Assembly (NCBI GenBank): GCA_035501495.1
Contig: DATJWB010000045.1
Coordinates: 1-64,000 of the forward strand
Origin: JAIQFL01 sp035501495
GTDB taxonomy: Bacteria > Acidobacteriota > Terriglobia > Bryobacterales > Bryobacteraceae
DNA length: 64,000 bases
Direction of reading: 5' to 3'
Below the pieces are notes generated by a model, which did no database searches, was not told the DNA's origin, and was given only the letters and a program-made list of their open reading frames with translations. The translations under genes and the position numbers were made by a program. Below are positions 32,495 through 39,007 of this stretch, piece by piece. Position 1 is the stretch's first letter; every line of letters starts with the position of its first letter.

Positions 32495-33758
32495 AGTCCG
32501 AAAGCCGAAGGGCCACACGGCGTGGTGCGTGGTGATCGACCATGATGGGCAACGCAAGTCGAAGTCGGTGGGTACCCGGGAAGCGGCGGAACGTGTCAAG
32601 CGAGAGATCGAAGCCCGGCTTGCCATGGGCGGTAAGGCCCCGTTTCAAGAGCCCGAGGCCAAGCTGCCCACCTTGGCTGTATACTCCGAGACATGGCTTC
32701 AGAATATTGAACACGAGCGTAAACCCAGCACCGCCGGTTTCTACGGTCAATATCTGCGGCTTTACGTCCTGCCGCGGTTTGGCGAGAAGCAGCTCGACCG
32801 CATCGAACGCGATCAAATAAAGAAGTTCATTGGCGAATTACGGGCCAGAGGTCTGGCCAAGAACACGATTCGTCTGGCCGTGACAACCCTTCGTGCGATT
32901 TTGACGGCGGCCGTGGAGGACCGCGTGATTCTGGTGAATCCTGCTCAGGGTCTTGGCCGATTCGTAAGATCCGAGAAGCCCGAACGGGAAGCCACGTCGC
33001 TCACGCCGCAGGAAAACCGACTCCTGAAGACCGCTAAAGACAACTTGGATTTTCGAGAGGATGCCCTCATTTTTGCGGCTGTAAGGGCTGGCCTGCGCGA
33101 GGGCGAATTGGCGGCGCTGGACTGGGGAGACATCCAATTCGGCGCCACCGAAGAGGATCGAGAGCGCTTCATTCTGGTGCAACGCAACTATGACCGGCGG
33201 TGGTCGCGGCGCATGCTTACGACGAAGAGCCGCAAACCCCGACGGGTCGATATGAGCCGTGAACTTCGCCGCGTGCTAATGCAGCCTGGCCAGCAGGGGT
33301 CCAATCCATCTGACCATCGGACTCCCAGAGGCGGTCAAGGGTTAGTTTTCCCGTCGAACGCAGGGACGCCCATCGAGATGAACAATTTTTGCAAGCGCGT
33401 CTTTCAACCGCTCTTAACCAAGGCAGGCTTGCGCAAGATCCGGTTCCATGACCTGCGACACACGTTTGGAAGCTTACTCATCCAAGCGGGAGCATCGCTC
33501 GCCTACGTTCGCGACCAAATGGGGCACAGTTCGATTCAGATCACGGTGGATGTCTATGGGCACCTGATTCCGGGGGCCAATATCTGCTTCGTGGACCGGC
33601 TTGACTGTCTGACCTCTCCGCAACAATCCGCAATACAGCCGCAACAAAGCCTTGGCTCTGAATTGGGGGATTTGCCGGAAGTGCTTGGGGATGAGTGGCT
33701 GGGACGCAGGGATTCGAACCCCGATACGCAGATCCAGAGTCTGCAGTCTTACCGTTAG
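32484..33758 (+). CDS. Tyrosine recombinase (phage-type integrase)
   Basis: A 424-residue site-specific recombinase. It has an N-terminal AT-hook-like arm-binding region (RKPKGHTAWCVVID), a SAM-like core-binding domain (about 60-160) and the catalytic domain with R205 (AGLREGEL), K248 (TTKSRKPR), H322/R325 (FHDLRHTFG), H348 (MGHSS) and Y358 (DVYGH). All six residues are present. After about residue 405 (GRRDSNPDTQIQ) the frame runs antisense through tRNA-Gln, so the end of the protein was created by the integration site. It is the mobility gene of the island, and the tRNA 3' end is its target. Confidence 0.93.
   Translation: MGVKVRKPKGHTAWCVVIDHDGQRKSKSVGTREAAERVKREIEARLAMGGKAPFQEPEAKLPTLAVYSETWLQNIEHERKPSTAGFYGQYLRLYVLPRFGEKQLDRIERDQIKKFIGELRARGLAKNTIRLAVTTLRAILTAAVEDRVILVNPAQGLGRFVRSEKPEREATSLTPQENRLLKTAKDNLDFREDALIFAAVRAGLREGELAALDWGDIQFGATEEDRERFILVQRNYDRRWSRRMLTTKSRKPRRVDMSRELRRVLMQPGQQGSNPSDHRTPRGGQGLVFPSNAGTPIEMNNFCKRVFQPLLTKAGLRKIRFHDLRHTFGSLLIQAGASLAYVRDQMGHSSIQITVDVYGHLIPGANICFVDRLDCLTSPQQSAIQPQQSLGSELGDLPEVLGDEWLGRRDSNPDTQIQSLQSYR
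33695..33735. repeat. attR-like repeat in the tRNA-Gln 3' end
   Basis: The 3' part of tRNA-Gln (minus strand), covering the acceptor stem, T-arm and part of the variable region. 35 of 41 bases match 28488-28528, with the first 17 identical. Together the two define the island ends. Confidence 0.8.
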
Positions 33759-33769
33759 ACGACGTCCCA
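33696..33769 (-). tRNA. tRNA-Gln (anticodon CTG)
   Basis: Read on the minus strand the 74-nt gene starts TGGGACG at 33769, pairs with CGTCCCA, and has discriminator G with an encoded CCA. The anticodon arm GCAGA-CTCTGGA-TCTGC carries CTG, and the T-arm has GGGGTTCGAATCCC. A -10-like TAAAAT lies upstream at 33787-33782. The gene is intact despite integration at its 3' end. Confidence 0.93.
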
Positions 33770-33858
33770 ACGTTGAACTCCATTTTACCCCACACGGACC
33801 GACGAATCCAGCCAGTTACCACCAGTCGATGTCCACCCGCGAGCCGGCCCGCGGAGAT

Positions 33859-34209
33859 TCACTCATTGACCCACTCGATCCCAGCGGGTAGTTGCAGATC
33901 GTCTCCAGGAGATCTCGGCACGACGTGGACATGGGCGTGAATCGGATCCTCTTCTGTGCCGTCGGCGAAGCCGATGTAAAAACCGTCCACCTTGAGCGCG
34001 GACAGGATCCGTTTCTGGATTTCGCCGACCATCGACCATACCACCTGCTGTTCCTGGACGTCCAGATCGTAAAAAGTACGGACGTGCCGGCGAGGGGCTA
34101 CCACCATATGACAGTTCGCCAGAGGATTCGAGTGCGGCACGGCAATCGCATCCTCGTTGACGATCCAGGCTTCTTCGGGCAGGACCGAGCAGTATACGCA
34201 GGTCGGCAA
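33859..34209 (-). CDS. HIT-family nucleotide hydrolase/transferase
   Basis: A histidine-triad protein that would hydrolyse nucleoside phosphoramidates or dinucleotides. It begins near CVYCSVLPEEAW (the CxxC common to this family), continues ANCHMVVAPRRHVRTFYDL and ends with the triad PIHAHVHVVPR. The start is uncertain: TTG at 34209 gives 116 residues of normal HIT size, while an ATG at 34368 would run inside the neighbouring peroxidase gene. No good ribosome-binding site is seen. Same strand as the glutathione peroxidase, 41 bp apart. Confidence 0.75.
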   Translation of the reverse strand: MPTCVYCSVLPEEAWIVNEDAIAVPHSNPLANCHMVVAPRRHVRTFYDLDVQEQQVVWSMVGEIQKRILSALKVDGFYIGFADGTEEDPIHAHVHVVPRSPGDDLQLPAGIEWVNE

Positions 34210-34250
34210 ATCAATACTATAGCGCGAACCAATCGTCCCGGGGGCCCAGG

Positions 34251-34793
34251 CTACCGCAAGGCCTTCTCGATCGCCGCGATGACGTCGCCGGACTGGGGCT
34301 CGATCGCCGATTCGAACCTCGCGTTCACCTGGCCATCCCTCCCCACCAGGAACTTCGTGAAGTTCCACTGGATTTCGCCGCCCGTCGCCGGATTGGACTG
34401 CTTGTCCGTAAGGAACTGATAGAGCGGCGCCTTGTCCGCGCCCTTCACCGAAATCTTCGCGTACATGGGAAACGTCACGTTATATTTGCGGGTGCAGAAC
34501 TGCTTGATTTCCGCATTCGTGCCCGGCTCCTGGGCGCCGAAATTGTTGGCCGGGAATCCCAGCACCACGAACCCGCGGTCCTTGTACTTCCGGTAAATCG
34601 CCTCGAGCCCTTCATACTGGGGCGTGTAGCCGCAATGGCTCGCGACATTCACGATCAGCGCGACTTTGCCTCTGTAGTCCGCCAGCGGAGCCGGCTTGCC
34701 GTCAATCGAGTTGAGCGTGAAATCCAGAACGCTGGACGCACCGAACAGAGAAGCTGCCATCACCATACCCGTCAAAAGAAGTTTGCGCAACAT
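34251..34793 (-). CDS. Secreted glutathione-peroxidase-family thiol peroxidase
   Basis: A 180-residue peroxidase with an N-terminal signal-like segment (MLRKLLLTGMVMAASLFGAS) and the whole GPx fold: NVASHCGYTPQY with peroxidatic C54, LGFPANNFGAQEPG with Q88, and QWNFTKFLV with the active-site Trp and Asn. Cys replaces selenocysteine, as usual in bacteria; such enzymes mostly use thioredoxin. ATG at 34793 is preferred over 34832 because it begins directly at the signal peptide. It reduces peroxides, here probably in the periplasm. It lies upstream of the HIT gene on the same strand. Confidence 0.9.
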   Translation of the reverse strand: MLRKLLLTGMVMAASLFGASSVLDFTLNSIDGKPAPLADYRGKVALIVNVASHCGYTPQYEGLEAIYRKYKDRGFVVLGFPANNFGAQEPGTNAEIKQFCTRKYNVTFPMYAKISVKGADKAPLYQFLTDKQSNPATGGEIQWNFTKFLVGRDGQVNARFESAIEPQSGDVIAAIEKALR

Positions 34794-34856
34794 ACCAACC
34801 GCCAGATGCCGCTGGGCGCTTTCAGGTTGCAACTGTTTACAGGTATGAAGGCCGCC

Positions 34857-35565
34857 CTATTTCGGCCGGACTGCGACCATCAGCCACAAGTCGCCTCGCT
34901 GGATGCTGTAGCCCCACGCGAACAGCTTCCGCTTCACCAACGGATCTTCGCACCGGACAACCTGGTATCGCGCCCGCTGCAATTCCGCCCGTACCATATC
35001 CGGGGCGATTTCGTGGTTACTCACCTGGGCATCTCTGGATCGGCTCCGATGGCCCGGCAGGCTGTAGTCGGCGATCACCAGCCGTCCACCGGGTTTGAGC
35101 GCCCGCCGGATCTGTTCCAGCATGGCCTCGTGCTGAACGAAGTGATGGTAGCTGTTGACGACGAGGACGGCGGCGAGAGAATCCGGCGGCAGCAGCGGGT
35201 TGTCGCTGGTACCCTTGACGATCGTGACGTTCCCCGGATCGAACGTCTTGATCCTTTCGTGCAAGGACTGGATGGCAGTGTCGGCGATCTCTTCCGCGAA
35301 CACCTTTCCGGCGGGGCCCACCAGCCCGGCCATTCGCCAGGCGTAGTAGCCGTTGCCCGCTCCGACATCCGCAACCGAATCGCCAGGCCGAAATTTCGAG
35401 CGCTTTCAAAACGTCCGCGGGCCTTTCGTATTTCTCCCGTCCCGCGTCCTGGCTTTGAAGGGTTTCGGGGCCGAACTCCAGCCAGCCAATGTACAGGATC
35501 CCCACCGCCAAAAGAATCAGGACAGCTCCGAGCCAGGTGGACCAGCTTGCACGTGGTAAACGCAT
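34857..35565 (-). pseudogene. SAM-dependent methyltransferase with a frameshift in motif I region
   Basis: The start at 35565 encodes a membrane-anchored N-terminus (WLGAVLILLAVGILYIGWLE) and REKYERPADVLKALEI. In the next frame the protein continues FRPGDSVADVGAGNGYYAWR, the SAM-binding motif I, then GPAGKVFAEEI, SLAAVLVVNSYHHFVQHEAM and LKPGGRLVIADYSLPGH, ending at 34857. The break is at about 35395-35405 (AAATTTCGG on the coding strand), where one base appears lost or gained. Without it, a class I methyltransferase of about 235 residues would result. It may be a real inactivation or a sequencing error; no other lesion is visible. Confidence 0.8.
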
Positions 35566-35650
35566 CAGGATCTCTCTGTTCCTGGATTATAGGCGCCCGA
35601 ATCGCTGTGCACCGCCGGAAAGCGTAAGATGAGTACTAAAGGACTCCAGG

Positions 35651-37357
35651 ATGCTGCAAATCACACGTAGTCCGCGTGCATTCGACGTGGTGGTAGTCGG
35701 ATCGGGCGCGGGAGGCGGGACCGCCGTCAAGGTCCTCACCGATCAAGGGCTCAACGTAGCGCTGCTCGAAGCGGGGCCGATGCTGAATCCGGCCAAGGAT
35801 TTCAAGGAGCACGTCCTGCCTTACCAGGTGGACCACCGCGGGGCTTGGCCGCACGCAGAGTTGTATTTCGGGCGTCAGCCCAAGGCCTTTGGCTACTTCG
35901 CCGCGCCCGACGGAAACTGGACTCTTCCCGGCGAGCCCTACACGGTAGCGCCCGGAAGCCAGTTCACGTGGTTCCGCTCGCGCATCGTGGGCGGACGCAC
36001 GAACCATTACGGGCGCATCTCCCTGCGCTTCTCGGATTACGATTTTCAGCCCGAGGACGGGTTGAGCGATCCCTGGCCCGTCACCTACGACGAGATGTCG
36101 CCCTGGTACGACAAGGCGGAAGAATTCATCGGCGTCACCGGCACGAAGGAGGGCCTCCGAACGGCGCCCGACGGCAATTTTCTTCCGCCCATTCCGCCGC
36201 GGGTGCACGAGGTGCTCGTGCAGAAATCCTGTGCGAAGCTGAATATCCCGTGCATTCCGTCGCGTATGGCGATGCTCACGAAATCGGTCCACGGGCGCGC
36301 GGCGTGCCACTACTGCGGGCAGTGCGGCCGCGGCTGCCAGACGGCCTCGGCGTTCACCTCCAGCCAGGCCATGATCTTTCCGGCCATGAAGACCGGGAAG
36401 CTCACGTTGATCACCGGCGCCATGGCTCGCGAGCTGATCACGGACGATTCCGGCAAAGTCACCGCCGTTTCCTACGTCGATAAAGCGACACGGTCGGAGC
36501 AGCAGATCCGCTGCCGCGCCGTGGTGGTGGCGGCAAGTGCCTGCGAATCGGCTCGCCTGCTGCTGAATTCGAAGTCGTCGCGCTTCTCTAATGGGATCGC
36601 CAACTCTTCCGGCGTGATCGGCCGCTACCTCACGGACTCGGTGGGGTACAGCGCCAGCGGAATCGTTCCCGCTCTCGCCAATCTGCCGCGGCACAATAGC
36701 GACGGCATCGGCGGCATGCACGTCTACGTGCCGTGGTGGCTCTACGGCGACAGACAGAAGGATTTCCCGCGCGGATACCACATCGAAATCGGCGGCGGCT
36801 TCGACATGCCGCACTTAGGGGCGTTCGCCGGAGCATGCAACCGGCATGAAGGCTACGGCAAGCCGCTCAAGGACAAGATCCGCGAAGAGTACGGCGCGGT
36901 GGTTTCCTTCGCCGGCCGCGGAGAGATGCTCCCCAATCCACAGAGCTATTGCGAGATCGACCCGGATCGCGTGGATGCCTGGGGGATTCCGGTATTGCGC
37001 TTCCACTTCGCCTGGGGCGACAGCGAATTGAAGCAGGTCCGCCACATGGAGCAGACCTTCGCGTCGATCATCGAAACCATGGGCGGGCAGGTGTTGGGCC
37101 GGCAGCCCGAGCCCGACAAGGCCATCTCGGTGGGCGGATTCATCATACACGAGGCCGGCACCGTCCGCATGGGCCGCGACCCGAATACTTCGGCGCTGAA
37201 TGCATACTGCCAGGCGCACGACGTGAAGAACCTATTTGTCTGCGACGCCGCGCCGTTCGTGAGCCAGCCCGACAAGAACGTGACGCTGAGCATCGTGGCG
37301 TTCGCCTGGCGCGCATCCGAGTACCTGGCGGAAGAGATGAGGAAAGGCAATGTCTGA
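35651..37357 (+). CDS. GMC-family oxidoreductase with CX2CX2CX3C cluster motif
   Basis: A 568-residue FAD-dependent dehydrogenase. VVVGSGAGGGTAVKVL (about 14-29) binds the ADP part of FAD, and IIHEAGTVRMG and PDKNVTLSIVAFAW carry the catalytic His and Asn region of GMC enzymes. C219-HY-C222-GQ-C225-GRG-C229 gives a CX2CX2CX3C motif that suggests an iron-sulphur cluster, as in the catalytic subunits of membrane-bound FAD glucose and fructose dehydrogenases. It has no own signal peptide but overlaps by eight bases the gene for a Tat-like small subunit, which may carry it across the membrane. It probably oxidises a sugar or sugar acid for the respiratory chain. Confidence 0.88.
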   Translation: MLQITRSPRAFDVVVVGSGAGGGTAVKVLTDQGLNVALLEAGPMLNPAKDFKEHVLPYQVDHRGAWPHAELYFGRQPKAFGYFAAPDGNWTLPGEPYTVAPGSQFTWFRSRIVGGRTNHYGRISLRFSDYDFQPEDGLSDPWPVTYDEMSPWYDKAEEFIGVTGTKEGLRTAPDGNFLPPIPPRVHEVLVQKSCAKLNIPCIPSRMAMLTKSVHGRAACHYCGQCGRGCQTASAFTSSQAMIFPAMKTGKLTLITGAMARELITDDSGKVTAVSYVDKATRSEQQIRCRAVVVAASACESARLLLNSKSSRFSNGIANSSGVIGRYLTDSVGYSASGIVPALANLPRHNSDGIGGMHVYVPWWLYGDRQKDFPRGYHIEIGGGFDMPHLGAFAGACNRHEGYGKPLKDKIREEYGAVVSFAGRGEMLPNPQSYCEIDPDRVDAWGIPVLRFHFAWGDSELKQVRHMEQTFASIIETMGGQVLGRQPEPDKAISVGGFIIHEAGTVRMGRDPNTSALNAYCQAHDVKNLFVCDAAPFVSQPDKNVTLSIVAFAWRASEYLAEEMRKGNV

Positions 37358-37973
37358 CGATCTGGATTATTCGCGGCGCGACCTGTTTCGCCATATCGGC
37401 GCGGCCATCAGCCTCGCGGCAGCCGGCGAGCAGGTGCTGAACGCGCAGGACTCCCAGCACGTACACCAGGCGGTAGCACAGGACGCAGCCGCCCAGAAGG
37501 GAAAGTACCAGCCGAAGGCGCTCACCGCGCACGAATTTGCCACTCTCCAGCGGCTGGCCGACCTCATCGTTCCCGCCGACGAGCGCTCCAAGGGCGCCTT
37601 GGAAGCCGGAGCCGCCGACTTCATCGACTTCCTGTGCGCATCCAGCGACGAGATGCGCGAGATTTACACCGGCGGGCTGGCATGGCTCGACGACGAGAGC
37701 CGGCGGCGTTACACCGGGAAGGACTTTCTGGGCGCGGAGCCGGGACAGCAGACTGATCTTCTCGACCTCATTGCGTACCGTAAGAACGAAACGCCGGCGC
37801 TGAATCCCGGCATCCACTTCTTCACCTGGGCGCGGCGCATGGTGGTGGACGCCTACTACACCAGCCCGATCGGCATCAAAGACCTGGGATATATGGGCAA
37901 CAGCGCCCTTTCGCAATTCAGCGTTCCGAAGGAGGCGGTCGAGTACGCGCTGAAACGCAGTCCGTTCGCATAA
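37350..37973 (+). CDS. Gluconate 2-dehydrogenase subunit 3-like protein with Tat-type signal
   Basis: A 207-residue partner of the GMC enzyme upstream. The N-terminus has SRRDLFRHIGAAISLAAAG, a twin-arginine-type signal. The mature part has LTAHEFATLQRLADLIVPAD and GAADFIDFLCASSDEMREIY, the pattern of the gluconate 2-dehydrogenase subunit 3 family. In known three-subunit dehydrogenases this subunit is needed for folding and Tat export of the FAD subunit. The two genes overlap by eight bases. No cytochrome subunit follows, so the electron acceptor is not evident. Confidence 0.87.
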   Translation: MSDDLDYSRRDLFRHIGAAISLAAAGEQVLNAQDSQHVHQAVAQDAAAQKGKYQPKALTAHEFATLQRLADLIVPADERSKGALEAGAADFIDFLCASSDEMREIYTGGLAWLDDESRRRYTGKDFLGAEPGQQTDLLDLIAYRKNETPALNPGIHFFTWARRMVVDAYYTSPIGIKDLGYMGNSALSQFSVPKEAVEYALKRSPFA

Positions 37974-37987
37974 CTGTCACGATCCTC

Positions 37988-38929
37988 ATGCGCCGCTCCG
38001 CGCCTGTCATTGCCGCCGTGATCGTGATTCCGGTCGCGGCGGTAGCCGCGCTTCCTCTGATGCGCTATCTGCAGTCCGACCGGGAATCGCTCACCATGGA
38101 CGACGGGGCGCGCCGTCACGCGGCCGGGACCTTCGTCAAGCTGTCGGACGGCGTGACTCACTACCAACTCGGCGGGCCCGCTTGGGGCATGCCGCTGCTG
38201 CTGGTGCCAGGCTTCTCTACGCCGTACAACGTGTGGGACCCGACCTACGATGGCCTGACCGCCGCCGGCTTCCGCGTCCTGCGCTACGAGTTGTTCGGAC
38301 GCGGATTCTCGGACCGTCCCGAAGCGCGCTACGACGCCGCGTTTTACGACCGGCAGATTGTCGAATTGCTGGACGCGCTGGGAATTCCTCGGGTGGATAT
38401 CGCCGGTCTCTCGATGGGTGGGCCGATCGCGGCGGCTTTCGCCAATCGCCATCCGGATCGCGTGCGGCGCGTCATGCTCTTCGATCCCGGATACTGGACA
38501 GCCATCTCGCTGCCATTCGGATTACGGCTGCCGGTGATCGGAACGTACAACATGGCGGTGGCTGTAGCTCCCGGATTGCCGCGGTCGCAGTTGGCGGACT
38601 TCGCGCATCCCGAACGTTATCCGCAGTATCTCGACCCGTACCTGGACCAGATGCGCTACCGGGGCTTTCGCCGGGCCATCCTCGAGACCCTGCGCAATTA
38701 CCTGACCCACGACGTCACGGGCGAGTTCGTGCAGCTTGGCAAGAGCGGCAAGCCGGTGCTGCTGGTCTGGGGCAAATCCGACCAGGACGTCCCGATCGAG
38801 CTCAGTGCGGACGTTCGCAACGCGATCCCCCAGGCTGAATTTCACGTGATTGACGATGCGGGCCACGTTCCGCACTTCGAGCATCCGGAAGTGGTGAATC
38901 CACTGGTGATTGAGTTCCTGCGCCGGTAG
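37988..38929 (+). CDS. Alpha/beta-fold hydrolase, membrane-anchored or secreted
   Basis: A 313-residue hydrolase. A hydrophobic N-terminal segment (SAPVIAAVIVIPVAAVAALP) anchors or exports it. The alpha/beta core has LLLVPGFSTPYNVWD (oxyanion region), S142 in the elbow GLSMGG, the acidic residue in WGKSDQDVP and the final His in DDAGHVPHFEHPE. The triad is complete. This fold covers esterases, lactonases and dehalogenases, so the reaction is open; a lactonase would fit behind a sugar dehydrogenase, but that is inference. It follows the GMC pair by 14 bp. Confidence 0.85.
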   Translation: MRRSAPVIAAVIVIPVAAVAALPLMRYLQSDRESLTMDDGARRHAAGTFVKLSDGVTHYQLGGPAWGMPLLLVPGFSTPYNVWDPTYDGLTAAGFRVLRYELFGRGFSDRPEARYDAAFYDRQIVELLDALGIPRVDIAGLSMGGPIAAAFANRHPDRVRRVMLFDPGYWTAISLPFGLRLPVIGTYNMAVAVAPGLPRSQLADFAHPERYPQYLDPYLDQMRYRGFRRAILETLRNYLTHDVTGEFVQLGKSGKPVLLVWGKSDQDVPIELSADVRNAIPQAEFHVIDDAGHVPHFEHPEVVNPLVIEFLRR

Positions 38930-39007
38930 GCGCCGGCTGGTACCACTGTTTTTGCATCCAGATGCTTCAGGTGCGAGAATAATGGACTACCTAGTACTTG
39001 AGTCCCA

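Larger units (their letters stand above)
28488..33735. mobile_element. Small integrative island in tRNA-Gln carrying two toxin-antitoxin systems
   Basis: About 5.2 kb bounded by 41-bp direct repeats (28488-28528 and 33695-33735), the right one lying within tRNA-Gln(CTG). Gene order: AbiEii remnant, AbiEi-like antitoxin, nucleotidyltransferase toxin, MazE-like antitoxin, PemK/MazF-like toxin, excisionase and tyrosine recombinase reading into the tRNA. All genes run on the + strand. No replication, conjugation or phage structural genes are present, so it is a minimal satellite-like or decayed element. The six mismatches between the repeats suggest it is old or fixed, perhaps held by its toxin-antitoxin modules. 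Confidence 0.8.
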
